DNA of 64,000 nucleotides from Stutzerimonas stutzeri SDM-LAC (GCF_000235745.1 NZ_AGSX01000131.1:1-64000); one strand, 5' to 3'; shown: positions 18,125 to 28,239, numbered from the stretch's first letter. Numbers and translations are program-made. Notes: generated by a model from the letters alone, not told the origin.

Positions 18125-18154
18125 AGCAGAGCGCGGACGCGTCCACGCTCTGCT
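18125..18154. terminator. Strong hairpin between convergent queF and DUF4404 genes
   Basis: AGCAGAGCG (18125-18133) pairs perfectly with CGCTCTGCT (18146-18154), and the loop itself contains the palindrome GGACGCGTCC. No U-run follows on either strand, but the convergent position favours a two-way terminator. Confidence 0.5.
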
Positions 18155-18171
18155 GGCTTGACAGCTTTCGC

Positions 18172-18441
18172 TCAGATTCCCATGTTCGCCAGGGTTTGCA
18201 TGATGTTGCGCAGCGTCATTGCCGTGTTGGGATGGCTGACCTCGAAGCGCTCGACCGCCAGGTTGACGCCGTCGACCAGTGAGTCGTTCTGATGATCGAC
18301 TACGCCTTGGTTGGCAAGCCGCAGCTCGATGTCATGAGCAATCACCTGCAGCGAGGCGCGCTCTTCTTCGGTGAGCGGTGTGTCCTGGGCCAGTTGGCTA
18401 CGCAGCTCTGCTAGCTGCAACTGCAGATCATGTTCCGGCAT
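18172..18441 (-). CDS. DUF4404 family protein
   Basis: An 89-residue soluble helical protein, MPEHDLQLQLAELRSQLAQD at its start. It ends with the family segment SHPNTAMTLRNIMQTLANMG. The ATG at 18441 is preceded by AGAGGG, which decides against a much longer upstream frame. It is convergent with queF and divergent from mlaA. Function unknown; the heptad-like leucines suggest coiled-coil or helical hairpin structure. Confidence 0.8.
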   Translation of the reverse strand: MPEHDLQLQLAELRSQLAQDTPLTEEERASLQVIAHDIELRLANQGVVDHQNDSLVDGVNLAVERFEVSHPNTAMTLRNIMQTLANMGI

Positions 18442-18664
18442 GTTGCTACCCTCTCTGGTTTGTCTTACGGCGCAAAGTCGCCAGCGCTTGATAGGAGCAG
18501 GGTAAACCAGCGTGCTGGGCTTGTCCTTGATTTTGAAGCTCAAGCAGCCTGTGAAATCTGTCAGGCTTCCGTGTGTCTGCCCGCTGCCGAAACCGACCGC
18601 TATCGATTTATACTGCTGCGCTTTGTTGGGCAATTGTCCTCATTCGAAATAGGAGAGGGTCGCG

Positions 18665-19366
18665 ATGCAGGTCATCAGCAAGGATTTGGTTGGGTATATC
18701 AGGATAACGCTGGTAATGGCGCTGGCCGTGTTTGGCGCATCGTCGCTTCACGCCGCCGAACAAGACCCCTGGGAAGGCGTGAATCGGGCGATCTTCACTT
18801 TCAACGACAAAGTCGATACCTACACGCTCAAGCCGTTGGCGCAGGGCTACCAGACGATCACACCAAACTTTCTCGAAGACGGCATCAGCAACATATTCAG
18901 CAATCTTGGCGACGTAGTGGTGCTGACCAACGACCTGCTGCAAGGCAAGGTTCGTGACGCGGGCATCGACACCAGCCGCATCCTGTTCAACAGCACCTTC
19001 GGTGTACTGGGTTTCTTCGATGTTGCAACGCCTATGGGTTTGCAGAAGAACGATGAGGACTTCGGTCAGACCTTGGGTGTTTGGGGGCTTGGTAGCGGGC
19101 CTTATGTGGTGTTGCCGCTGCTGGGCCCAAGCACTGTGCGCGATGCGGCAGGACGGGTGCCAGACTCTTTCCTGCAGCCGTATCCGTACATGGACCATGT
19201 GCCGACACGCAACGTGACGCGAGCCGTCAACGTGGTGGACCTGCGCGCCGGCCTGCTCTCGGCTGAAAAAATGATCACGGGCGACAGGTACATCTTCGTG
19301 CGCAACGCCTACCTGCAGAATCGCGAATTCCGCACGCAGGATGGCCAGGTCGAAGACGACTTCTAA
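18665..19366 (+). CDS. mlaA: MlaA/VacJ family outer-membrane lipid transport protein
   Basis: A 233-residue protein with a signal peptide (helix LVMALAVFGASSLHA) and the MlaA core starting EQDPWEGVNRAIFTFNDKVD. The conserved GFFDVATPMGL and WGLGSGPYVVLPLLGPST are both present. MlaA removes misplaced phospholipid from the outer leaflet of the outer membrane and passes it to the MlaC-MlaFEDB system. The classic protein is a lipoprotein, but no lipobox cysteine is visible here: the signal ends Ala-x-Ala-like (LHA-AE). AGGAGAGGG precedes the ATG. No other mla gene is nearby. Confidence 0.92.
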   Translation: MQVISKDLVGYIRITLVMALAVFGASSLHAAEQDPWEGVNRAIFTFNDKVDTYTLKPLAQGYQTITPNFLEDGISNIFSNLGDVVVLTNDLLQGKVRDAGIDTSRILFNSTFGVLGFFDVATPMGLQKNDEDFGQTLGVWGLGSGPYVVLPLLGPSTVRDAAGRVPDSFLQPYPYMDHVPTRNVTRAVNVVDLRAGLLSAEKMITGDRYIFVRNAYLQNREFRTQDGQVEDDF

Positions 19367-19375
19367 CCGTCATCC

Positions 19376-19404
19376 GGACCGCATCGGCTCGGCCAGTGCG
19401 GTCC
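19376..19404. terminator. Inverted repeat between convergent mlaA and PilZ genes
   Basis: GGACCGCA (19376-19383) pairs with TGCGGTCC (19397-19404), 10 bp after the mlaA stop. The tail CTCGGCCCTTT is only slightly U-rich. Confidence 0.4.
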
Positions 19405-19452
19405 CTCGGCCCTTTATGCCACGGTCAAGCCAAGACCTTGGTGTTAAAAAAC

Positions 19453-19752
19453 TCAACTCATCGAAAGGATCGCCAGGCCCAGGCTTTGCCGTCCGTCTTC
19501 GAGCGTAGCGACTCGCACTACTTCTGTTTCAGCCTCCAGTCCCTTCAGTTCGCTGTGCTCCGAAGGAATGTGCACCTGAACCTTGTCACCGGTCTGCAAG
19601 CGGGTCGCTGCGACTACCTGCATTCCCGTGCTGGAAAGGTCCAGGCAGCTTGCCTCGTAGTGCTGGTCACCCTGGGTCAGGGTAATTGCGGTCTCGATAT
19701 TCATGCGAATGAAGTCGCGTTTTTCACTGTAGTCTCGATCACGCTGAGTCAT
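19453..19752 (-). CDS. PilZ domain protein (c-di-GMP binding)
   Basis: A 99-residue single PilZ domain. Both ligand motifs are intact: R-D-F-I-R (the RxxxR motif) at the N-terminus in SEKRDFIRMNIE, and DLSSTG (DxSxxG) about 27 residues later. Stand-alone PilZ proteins pass a c-di-GMP signal to a partner. The ATG at 19752 follows AAAACGA-type sequence with AGGACGAAA upstream and is the first start after the divergent intergenic region; longer readings would run into the rssB leader. It is divergent from the RssB-STAS pair, which hints at shared control of motility or stress. Confidence 0.88.
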   Translation of the reverse strand: MTQRDRDYSEKRDFIRMNIETAITLTQGDQHYEASCLDLSSTGMQVVAATRLQTGDKVQVHIPSEHSELKGLEAETEVVRVATLEDGRQSLGLAILSMS

Positions 19753-19957
19753 TGTTTTCGTCCTTTGGGTTCTGGTTACGCCAGCTCTTATAACGCCCGT
19801 CAAATCAGCCTGTAAAGCACAGACGGAGCGGCTGCGCCTGGCTTGAAACGCAGATCGTATGGGAGTACCGTCTGCGCCTTGAAACGATCCCATGCCCGGC
19901 GCTCGCGCGGGGCCGATGCTTTCGCCAATCATCCTGGCGATACCGCCTGGTAGGAAC

Positions 19958-21142
19958 ATGCATAACCCAAGCGCGACGCTGCTGATCATAGATGACGACG
20001 ATGTGGTACGAGCCAGCCTGGCTGCCTATCTGGATGACAGTGGTTTCAAGGTGTTGCAGGCGCCTAACGGGCCGCGCGGTGTGGAGCTGTTCGATGCCGA
20101 ACACCCCGATCTGGTGATTTGCGATCTGCGCATGCCGCAGATGGACGGCCTGGAGCTGATCCGCTTGATCAGCGAGCGCCAGGCTGATCTGCCGGTGATC
20201 GTGGTCTCCGGTGCCGGCGTGATGAGTGATGCGGTCGAAGCTCTGCGGTTGGGCGCAGCCGACTACCTGATCAAACCCCTCGAAGACCTGGCGATGCTCG
20301 AGCATTCGGTCCGCCGGGCCCTTGATCGTTCTCGCTTGCGTCTGGAAAACCGGCGCTACCGTGAACAGCTGGAAACGGCCAATCGCGATTTGCAGGCGAG
20401 CTTGCACCTCCTTCAGGAAGACCAGGATGCTGGCCGGCAGGTGCAGATGAACATGCTGCCAGCCACGCCCTGCAGTCTTGACGACTTCCAGTTCGCCCAT
20501 CAGATCATCCCGTCGCTTTACCTCTCGGGCGATTTCGTCGATTACTTTCGGGTCGACGAGCACCGCATCGGCTTCTATCTGGCAGATGTTTCCGGTCACG
20601 GCGCCTCTTCTGCGTTCGTCACCGTCCTGCTGAAATTCATGACCACGCGATTGCTCTATGAATCTCGGCGGGGTAGGACGCTGCGCGCATTCAAACCGTC
20701 CGAGGTGCTCGATCATATCAATCGCGGTTTGATCAACTGCAAGCTCGGCAAACACGTCACGATGCTGGGCGGCGTCATCGATCAGGAGCGCAACCTGCTG
20801 CACTACAGTATCGGTGGTCACCTTCCGATGCCGGTGTTATACGCCGACGGCGTTGCGCGATATCTCGAAGGGAAAGGTTTGCCGGTCGGTTTGTTCGTCG
20901 AAGCGACCTACGACAATTATGAGATTGAACTACCCGATTCTTTCAGTCTGACGCTACTTTCCGATGGCATTCTGGACCTTTTGCCCGGCGACACCCTCAA
21001 AGATAAAGAGACTGGACTACCCGGGTTGATTCGCGAAGCAGGCGGCACGCTGGGCGGGCTGCAGCGTGTGTTAGGCCTAGCCGAACTGGAAGATATGCCG
21101 GATGACATCGCGCTATTGGTACTGAGCAGGAACCTTGCATGA
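19958..21142 (+). CDS. rssB: RssB-type response regulator with PP2C-like phosphatase
   Basis: A 394-residue protein. Residues 5-125 are a receiver domain with LLIIDDDDVVRASL, the phospho-acceptor Asp in LVICDLRMPQMDGLEL, and the conserved Lys in YLIKPLED. A coiled linker (about 130-160) leads to a SpoIIE/PP2C phosphatase domain with ADVSGHGASSAFVTVLL, LLSDGILD and PDDIALLVL. The acidic metal ligands are retained, unlike in E. coli RssB, whose equivalent domain is degenerate. Its stop overlaps the STAS gene, so the phosphatase probably acts on that protein. The start at 19958 matches homologues; an earlier in-frame ATG exists at 19916. Confidence 0.85.
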   Translation: MHNPSATLLIIDDDDVVRASLAAYLDDSGFKVLQAPNGPRGVELFDAEHPDLVICDLRMPQMDGLELIRLISERQADLPVIVVSGAGVMSDAVEALRLGAADYLIKPLEDLAMLEHSVRRALDRSRLRLENRRYREQLETANRDLQASLHLLQEDQDAGRQVQMNMLPATPCSLDDFQFAHQIIPSLYLSGDFVDYFRVDEHRIGFYLADVSGHGASSAFVTVLLKFMTTRLLYESRRGRTLRAFKPSEVLDHINRGLINCKLGKHVTMLGGVIDQERNLLHYSIGGHLPMPVLYADGVARYLEGKGLPVGLFVEATYDNYEIELPDSFSLTLLSDGILDLLPGDTLKDKETGLPGLIREAGGTLGGLQRVLGLAELEDMPDDIALLVLSRNLA

Positions 21143-21621
21143 GCACTGGGAAAATCCAGTTTGCTGAGCAGAACGGTACATTCGTTCTCAAGTTCGTCGG
21201 AGAGATCCGCCTAACGCTTTGCTCGGCGCTGGACGCAACGATCGAGAAGATCTTTTCTTCGCGCAATTTCTCATCGATCGTCATCGATCTCACCGAAAGC
21301 CGTAGCATCGACAGCACGACGCTCGGCCTGCTCGCCAAACTTTCGATCCTTTCGCGGCAGAAGGTCGGCATGCTGCCGACCTTGGTCACCACGCATGAGG
21401 ACATCACGCGTCTTCTGCAGTCTATGGGCTTCGATCAGGTCTTCAATATTGTCGACCAGCCGCTGCCGTCGCCTGAACAACTGGCTGATTTGCCGAGCCA
21501 GGATCAGTCCGAGGATATTGTGAAGGGCAAGGTGCTCGAGGCTCACCGTATTCTGATGAGCCTTAACGAGTCGAACCGCGAGGCGTTCCGCGACCTCGTG
21601 ACGGCGTTGGAGCGCTGCTAA
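21139..21621 (+). CDS. rssC: STAS domain anti-sigma factor antagonist
   Basis: A 160-residue protein with an N-terminal STAS domain (about 1-105). The segment LTESRSIDSTTLGLLAKLS places a phosphorylatable Ser/Thr (S59/T60) where SpoIIAA-type antagonists have theirs. The remaining 55 residues are a helical tail. It overlaps the RssB-like gene by 4 bp. In partner-switching systems the antagonist in its dephosphorylated form captures an anti-sigma factor or kinase; the adjacent phosphatase fits that scheme. The symbol rssC is from memory of the P. aeruginosa pair. The matching kinase or anti-sigma factor is not in this window. Confidence 0.8.
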   Translation: MSTGKIQFAEQNGTFVLKFVGEIRLTLCSALDATIEKIFSSRNFSSIVIDLTESRSIDSTTLGLLAKLSILSRQKVGMLPTLVTTHEDITRLLQSMGFDQVFNIVDQPLPSPEQLADLPSQDQSEDIVKGKVLEAHRILMSLNESNREAFRDLVTALERC

Positions 21622-21622
21622 G

Positions 21623-22549
21623 CTACAGCTTGGTTGGCAGAAGTGCTTCGAGCTTTTCCTGATCCCGCGCGAACTGGCGAATCCCCTCGGCCAGCTTCTC
21701 CGTCGCCATCGGATCTTCGTTCAATCCCCAGCGGAAGCTACGCTCATCCATGCTGATGCGCGGCTCGGAAGCACGTCCGGGAGACAGCTTGCGCTCCAGC
21801 GTGCCCTCTTCCTGGGCCAGCTGGCCGAGTAACTCAGGGCTGATTGTCAGGCGATCGCAGCCTGCCAAGGCTTCGATTTGACCGGCGTTGCGGAAGCTCG
21901 CACCCATCACGACGGTCTTATAGCCGTGCGCTTTGTAGTAGTCGTAAATCCGACTGACCGACTGTACGCCTGGATCTTCGTCACCGACGTAGTCACGGCC
22001 TTCGGATTTCCTGTACCAGTCATAGATGCGACCGACGAAAGGCGAGATCAAAAATACCCCGGCCTCGGCACATGCCACTGCCTGGGTGAAAGAGAACAAC
22101 AGTGTCAGGTTGGTCTGGATACCCGATTTTCCCAGCTGCTCAGCGGCACGGATGCCCTCCCAGGTAGAGGCCAGCTTGATCAATACGCGGTCACGGGATA
22201 CCCCGGCCTGCTCGTATACGCCGATCAGGCGTTCGCCGCGCTGGACCATCGCGTGTGTATCGAATGACAGCCGCGCATCGACCTCAGTGGAGATGCGACC
22301 CGGAATCAGCTTGAGCACTTCCTGACCCACCGCGACCGCGAACAGATCGCAGCCCAGGCCAATATCACCGCCACAGTGGGACATAGCTGCCTTGAGGTGC
22401 TCGGCATAGCGCGGCAGGGCAGCAGCTTTGAGCAGAAGCGAAGGGTTGGTAGTGGCATCAACCGGTTGGAGGCGGGCGATCGCGTCGAGATCGCCAGTGT
22501 CGGCGACCACGGTAGTGAATTGCTTGAGTTGTTCCAGCTTTGACGTCAT
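21623..22549 (-). CDS. tal: Transaldolase
   Basis: A 308-residue protein of the TalB type. The Schiff-base lysine is K125 in [20 protein letters not shown], and the N-terminus has [15 protein letters not shown], the other transaldolase signature. It transfers a dihydroxyacetone unit between sedoheptulose 7-phosphate and glyceraldehyde 3-phosphate in the pentose phosphate pathway, in the cytoplasm. Its stop is 1 bp from the stop of the convergent STAS gene. It lies between that gene and dusA, as I recall from P. aeruginosa. Confidence 0.96.
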   Translation of the reverse strand: MTSKLEQLKQFTTVVADTGDLDAIARLQPVDATTNPSLLLKAAALPRYAEHLKAAMSHCGGDIGLGCDLFAVAVGQEVLKLIPGRISTEVDARLSFDTHAMVQRGERLIGVYEQAGVSRDRVLIKLASTWEGIRAAEQLGKSGIQTNLTLLFSFTQAVACAEAGVFLISPFVGRIYDWYRKSEGRDYVGDEDPGVQSVSRIYDYYKAHGYKTVVMGASFRNAGQIEALAGCDRLTISPELLGQLAQEEGTLERKLSPGRASEPRISMDERSFRWGLNEDPMATEKLAEGIRQFARDQEKLEALLPTKL

Positions 22550-22668
22550 AAGGGCGCTCTATCCTTTGGTTGTCATGACTCGAATTCCGTGGCCATCGCG
22601 CCATCTGGGATGGTCCGGGTGTGGCAGCTGTTGGATCGAAAATGCGGCCGCATGTTCCCTGCTGCGTA

Positions 22669-23673
22669 TCAGTGTCCTTCGAGCAGCGCGGTCGCCTGAT
22701 CAAGCAGCACCAGTGGCTCTCTGGCTCTATGGATGTCGACCGACAGCAGCTGGCGAAAACGTCTGGCGCCTGGAAAACCCTGGCCCAGCCCCAGTACGTG
22801 CCGGGTAACATGGTGCATCGAGCCACCGTCATCAAGATGATTCTGAATGTAGGGGCGCATCTGTCTCAGTGCGTCGGCGCGGGTAATGAGTGGTTCCTCG
22901 CTGCCAAACAGCCTGGCGTCAACCTGCGCAAGCAAGTAAGGATTGTGGTAAGCCTCGCGTCCGAGCATCACACCATCGAACTGCTCCAGGTGGGCTTCAC
23001 ACTGGTCCAGCGTTTTAATGCCGCCGTTGAGGATAATTTCCAGATCCGGAAAGTCGCGCTTCAATTGTTGCGCTACGTCATAGCGGAGGGGTGGAACCTC
23101 CCGGTTTTCCTTCGGTGAAAGCCCTTCCAGAATAGCGATACGCGCATGAACGGTAAAACTGCGACAGCCGGCCGCTTGGACCTGGCCGACGAAATCACAA
23201 AGTTCGGCGTAGCTGTCGCGTCCATTGATGCCGATGCGGTGCTTGACCGTTACCTCGATCCCAACTGCATCACGCATCGCTTTCACGCAATCGGCCACTA
23301 GTGCCGGATAGCCCATCAGGCATGCGCCGATCAGGTTGTTCTGTACGCGGTCGCTGGGGCACCCAACATTGAGATTAACCTCGTCGTACCCTGCTGCTTC
23401 GGCCATCTTTGCGCAGACGGCGAGATCACCCGGCACGCTGCCGCCAAGCTGCAACGCCAATGGGTGCTCCGCCTCATCGTGACGCAGAAAACGTTTGGCA
23501 TCGCCGTTGATCAATGCGCCCGTGGTGACCATCTCGGTGTAGAGCAGGGTGTGCCGTGAAAGCAGACGCAAAAAATACCGGCAATGCCTATCCGTCCAAT
23601 CCATCATGGGCGCGACAGAGAACCGGCGCGACAGTTGAGAAGACGTGCTGGCGGGCTTGTTGCTAACGTTCAT
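22669..23673 (-). CDS. dusA: tRNA-dihydrouridine(20/20a) synthase
   Basis: A 334-residue flavoprotein. The N-terminal FSVAPMMDWTDRHCRYFLRL and the catalytic loop NLNVGCPSDRVQNNLIGACL with C105 define the DusA group, and KHRIGINGRDSY and ILNGGIKTLDQ complete the FMN barrel. DusA reduces uridine 20/20a in the D-loop of tRNA using NADPH. The 5' end of dusA is a known integration site for some prophages, but no integrase or attachment repeat is seen here. It is 119 bp upstream of tal on the same strand. Confidence 0.95.
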   Translation of the reverse strand: MNVSNKPASTSSQLSRRFSVAPMMDWTDRHCRYFLRLLSRHTLLYTEMVTTGALINGDAKRFLRHDEAEHPLALQLGGSVPGDLAVCAKMAEAAGYDEVNLNVGCPSDRVQNNLIGACLMGYPALVADCVKAMRDAVGIEVTVKHRIGINGRDSYAELCDFVGQVQAAGCRSFTVHARIAILEGLSPKENREVPPLRYDVAQQLKRDFPDLEIILNGGIKTLDQCEAHLEQFDGVMLGREAYHNPYLLAQVDARLFGSEEPLITRADALRQMRPYIQNHLDDGGSMHHVTRHVLGLGQGFPGARRFRQLLSVDIHRAREPLVLLDQATALLEGH

Positions 23674-24192
23674 GCGGCATTCCGGCGGAGTGTTTCGGAA
23701 GCGCTGCAGCTGTTTCGACAGGTTTATACCGGTTGGCGGTGGCGAAACAGCGACTATCAGAGCGCGCCGAAGGTCGACTGGAGCGGTTGCTTAACCAATC
23801 GCCTCGAAAAATGGCTGGCAAGTTTATCAGGAGAGCGAGGGCTCCGTGTATGAGTCCGCCACGCGACGCCGGGCGTGTTCTTGCAAAAGCGATGCGGAGC
23901 CCGATTGGCGGGTGCGCACTATCAGCGTTCGTATGTTCAAAGTTTCAGGTCGCTGGCGGCCTGAAGCGCCGGTGAATCATGCGAGATGAAATGTCATTGG
24001 ACACGCCCGGATGAAACGAAGATCAGCGATGACGACGTCGATATGTTCAGGATGATCTACGATCCCGACCGACTAGCCAGGTCGGCGTATGTAGGCGGCC
24101 CGAGCGGGTTCGAGAGGCCAATAAAAAACCGCAGTCGCTGGTCGCTGACTGCGGTTTAGATCAGGCCGATCTCGACCTGAGGATTACCGCTT
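23674..24192. other. 519-bp stretch between wza and dusA
   Basis: It holds the dusA promoter region (a GGTATAAAC -10-like element on the minus strand near 23730) and the wza terminator at 24126-24157. The rest shows no start with a ribosome-binding site and no protein or RNA I recognise. A GGTTCGA string near 24106 is not part of a tRNA fold. Confidence 0.5.
24126..24157 (-). terminator. Rho-independent terminator of wza / exopolysaccharide cluster
   Basis: On the minus strand, AAACCGCAGTC pairs over 11 bp with GACTGCGGTTT and is followed by a T-run (TTTTTTAT). It lies 35 bp after the wza stop. Confidence 0.9.
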
Positions 24193-25281
24193 TTACCGGT
24201 TGAACGCAGCACCGGTACCAATGACGCTAGCCGACGGCAGCAACTGGCTGATGAAGCGGTTCCAGCGAGTGATCCCGGCCGGTCCGACGAACACCACATC
24301 CTGCGGTTGCAGAGGGAAGTGTTGAGCCAGAGCAAATGCCGCAGGCGATTCGGCATTCAACTGGAATACGGTGGCCTTTTCAGTGGCGATGTTCTCTGCG
24401 CCACGGATAACGTAGACCGCTTCGCCATCGGCGGTGTCCTGACGAATACCGCCCGCAGTGCCGATAGCATCCATCAAGTTAAGACTGGTTGCCTTGAAGG
24501 TCAGCGCCTGCGGATTCACCACCTCACCCAGCACGTAGATCTTTTTCTGATCGTTGTATGGCAGATGGAGCTGGTCGCCGTCTTTCAGATACACCTGATG
24601 CAGCCAGGAGTCCGGACGGTTCAGGTCATCAAGATTGAGCATGTACTCACGGCCGTCACGCTTGAGTATCAGGCCGGACAGATCCGCGGTATCGGTATCG
24701 ACACCGGCTTGACCAATAGCTTGCATGATGGTCATCGGGGCGGTTGTCATTTCAACCTCGCCGGCCGTAGTGAATGCACCGGAGAGCACGATGCGCTGGC
24801 TACCGAAACGCAGCAGACTGACGTCTACTTGAGGGCTATCGATGTAATTGGCCAACCTTTTGGAAATATCGGAGCGAAGCTGTTCGATCGTCTTGCCCGC
24901 AGCTTCGATGTTCCCGATATAGGGATAGAACAGCGTGCCATCGGGGCGAACCAAGCGACCATTAGCGTCGAGCTGTTGTTGTGGGCCCGACGGAGCGGTC
25001 AGCTCTGGGTGGTCCCAGACAGTGATGTAGAGAAGGTCGTTGGCGCCGATGCGATAGGCCTCGGGCTTGAAGCCCAGTAGCTCTTGCTTGCTGGAGGTGC
25101 CTTTATCGGAGGAGAGCTCGCCCTTGAGCATATCGGGGGTGATGCGCATCAGTTGGACTGTGCCGTCTTCCGTTTCTGCGCCTTCCTTGAACTGGTCGGG
25201 ATCCAGGTGCTGACCAGGCGAGAATACGCAACCCTGCAGTACCAGCACGGAAGAGAAGGCGAGAGCAAATAATGGTTTCAT
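24193..25281 (-). CDS. wza: Wza-like outer-membrane polysaccharide exporter
   Basis: A 362-residue lipoprotein. The signal peptide ends with the lipobox LVLQGC, and the mature protein starts CVFSPGQHLDPDQ. Family features follow: the polysaccharide export (PES) domain with YRIGANDLLYITVWDHPELT at about 90-110, then two SLBB-like repeats (VDVSLLRFGSQRIVLSGAFT and KKIYVLGEVVNPQALTF). The C-terminus ends with WNRFISQLLPSAS, which resembles the amphipathic helix that forms the outer-membrane pore. It would export the polymer with Wzc. It is the last gene of the cluster, but 569 bp separate it from rmd, so it may have its own promoter. Confidence 0.92.
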   Translation of the reverse strand: MKPLFALAFSSVLVLQGCVFSPGQHLDPDQFKEGAETEDGTVQLMRITPDMLKGELSSDKGTSSKQELLGFKPEAYRIGANDLLYITVWDHPELTAPSGPQQQLDANGRLVRPDGTLFYPYIGNIEAAGKTIEQLRSDISKRLANYIDSPQVDVSLLRFGSQRIVLSGAFTTAGEVEMTTAPMTIMQAIGQAGVDTDTADLSGLILKRDGREYMLNLDDLNRPDSWLHQVYLKDGDQLHLPYNDQKKIYVLGEVVNPQALTFKATSLNLMDAIGTAGGIRQDTADGEAVYVIRGAENIATEKATVFQLNAESPAAFALAQHFPLQPQDVVFVGPAGITRWNRFISQLLPSASVIGTGAAFNR

Positions 25282-25850
25282 GGTTTCTTCATCCTTGACG
25301 GAATAGTTGTTTTTACGAAGTGAAACAGCGCAATTCACCTTTACCTAAAGGAGCGAGCGAACACTGACTCGTCTATCGCCTCGCCGAACGTGTTTCGACG
25401 GTGTAACAGACGCATCCAATCTCTGCTGTTCCGGGTGTCGCTACTGCAAGCTCTGTGAGGTCTACCTCCAGACTCGTGTGAGATCAGTTCCGATTGAGCC
25501 ACTGAGCAGGTTCCGCTCAACCTTTGTCTAGCGCCTTCCTCGGATGGAAAACCGACGCTGCGTTGCTCACAGTAGCCATAGACCGCTCCGTTTCTCTGCG
25601 GTTCACGGTGATGTGCATAAATGCGGCGGTAACGCAAAGCTTGCCGATGCAGGTCGAATTAGGAGGTAGCGATGACAAGCGATCTGCGGTTTGAGCCCGG
25701 GTTCTGATCGTTGACAGCTATCAATCAACGCTTCGTGAACGCAGCAGACCGTGGGCAACGCCAGGCCTGCGCTCATTGCTCCAGTGCCAGCAAAAGCGCG
25801 TATCGCCATGGCTTGAGGTGTCTACTTCGCTACGTGCAACGAACGTCGGG
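25282..25850. other. 569-bp stretch between wza and rmd
   Basis: Long for an operon interior. It contains an Anr/Dnr-like box at 25711-25724 and, on the plus strand, a strong Shine-Dalgarno (AGGAGGT, 25661-25667) followed by a 11-residue frame (ATG 25672, stop 25705-25707). No protein homology is visible in any frame. It probably holds the wza promoter; it may also be the scar of a lost gene. Confidence 0.5.
25711..25724. promoter_or_regulatory. Anr/Dnr-like box upstream of wza
   Basis: TTGAC-AGCT-ATCAA matches the FNR-family consensus (TTGAT-N4-ATCAA) at 9 of 10 bases. It lies about 430 bp upstream of the wza start, with no other gene between. Confidence 0.45.
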
Positions 25851-26771
25851 TCATGCATCGGTTGAAGAGGCGTGCTCGATCATCCAGCGCAGCGTGTCCT
25901 TCAATTCGATCCGGGACATGTCGCCGATCAGTGAATCCAGTTTGGCTCGGCTACCGAACAGGTTCTTCACATCGGCGCTGCGCACGAAGGCCGGATTGAC
26001 CCTGACCTCCATACGATGGCCAGAGATAGCCGCTGCCTGCTCGAGGACATACTCCAGCGTATAGGCAGACCCAGAGCAGATATTGACGGTCTGGCCAATC
26101 GCGGCGGGGGTTTCAAGCAGGCGTCGATAGGCTTGGGCGACGTGACGGACATCGCAGAAATCACGGGCGATGTCCAAATTGCCGAGCTCTATCACCGCGG
26201 CCCTTCGACGCGTGTGCATCACGATTTTCGGGATGAGGAATTGCTCTGCCTGGCCAACTCCCGTGTAGTTGAACGGACGGCTGATTATCAGCGGCAAGCG
26301 ATCCTGGTACAGCCTCGCGACGAACTCCATGGCGGCTTTGCTCACGGCATAATCATTCGCCGGAGCAAAGGGCGATGATTCATCGAGGACACCTTCGGTA
26401 GCGTTCCCATAGACGTTTGCACTGCTGGCGAGCAGCACGCCTTCGAGCTCGGTTGCAGTGGTGCGTAACGCTTCCAGCAGGTGGCGAGTGCCGAGCAGAT
26501 TGGCGGTGTAGATTGCGTCCGCATCGCTGTGGGCGACGAACGAGACCGCCGCCAGATGGACGACGTAGGTTGGGCGTATTTCTGCCAGCAGGGTTCGTAG
26601 CAGCTCTGCATTGTTCAACGAACAGCAATGGACAGCTGAGAGAGCCGCAGGCAGCTCGCCGACGGGCTGGCGATAGCTGAGGCCATGAACCTCGTAGCCG
26701 CAGGCTGCGAGCTCTTCTGCCATATAGCGGCCGGTAAAACCGGTGGCGCCGGTAATCAGCACTTTGCGCAT
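25851..26771 (-). CDS. rmd: NAD(P)-dependent epimerase/reductase, probable GDP-6-deoxy-4-keto-mannose reductase
   Basis: A 306-residue short-chain (extended) reductase. The Rossmann motif is GATGFTGRYMAEEL at the N-terminus, with the catalytic set Ser (LASSANVYG) and Tyr-x-x-x-Lys (DYAVSKAAMEF). Later RPFNYTGVGQAEQFLIPKIV and DIARDFCDVRHVAQAYRRLL resemble Rmd. With Gmd next door, it most likely reduces GDP-4-keto-6-deoxymannose to GDP-D-rhamnose; GDP-6-deoxytalose is an alternative product. It is 276 bp downstream of gmd on the same strand. Confidence 0.78.
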   Translation of the reverse strand: MRKVLITGATGFTGRYMAEELAACGYEVHGLSYRQPVGELPAALSAVHCCSLNNAELLRTLLAEIRPTYVVHLAAVSFVAHSDADAIYTANLLGTRHLLEALRTTATELEGVLLASSANVYGNATEGVLDESSPFAPANDYAVSKAAMEFVARLYQDRLPLIISRPFNYTGVGQAEQFLIPKIVMHTRRRAAVIELGNLDIARDFCDVRHVAQAYRRLLETPAAIGQTVNICSGSAYTLEYVLEQAAAISGHRMEVRVNPAFVRSADVKNLFGSRAKLDSLIGDMSRIELKDTLRWMIEHASSTDA

Positions 26772-27047
26772 GATCTTCCCGATAGGATGAATTCCAGTTT
26801 AGACGGCGATGCAAAGCCCAGATATAGGTGCGAGACATGGCGTTCCGATGACTGCCGACGGCCAGTTCGACGATCAGTGCCGTAACCCCAGTGCGTACTC
26901 GGTGTTCCAAAGGCACCTGTCTCGACCGCTGGAGCCACCAAGACCGCTCTGAACTAATGCACCGGCTGGCTCTCCGGCATGGTTACCCCCGTGGAGTAAC
27001 CGGACGCAGATGCCGGAACGAGAGCGGCCGTCGCCAGCCGATGGCGT

Positions 27048-28106
<1,059 letters not shown>

Positions 28107-28239
28107 CTAAATGCTCTTGCTTCGCTCCTGCCTGGCACAGGGCACTGAAGCGCAGCGAAGTGCTTCGGTAAGCTTCACTGACTATCGAGCGCCGCGTACC
28201 GGTGCCCGGTAGTTCCGGAAGATGACGTTCGATATCTGT

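Noticed and set aside
23560-23900. Prophage attachment at the 5' end of dusA
   Set aside because: dusA is intact, and no integrase, repeat or phage gene is adjacent.
24080-24125. tRNA-like GGTTCGA string near the wza terminator
   Set aside because: No matching acceptor, D or anticodon stems around it.
25341-25637. 98-codon frame on the minus strand between wza and rmd
   Set aside because: Arg-rich composition, no good start and no recognisable pattern; looks non-coding.
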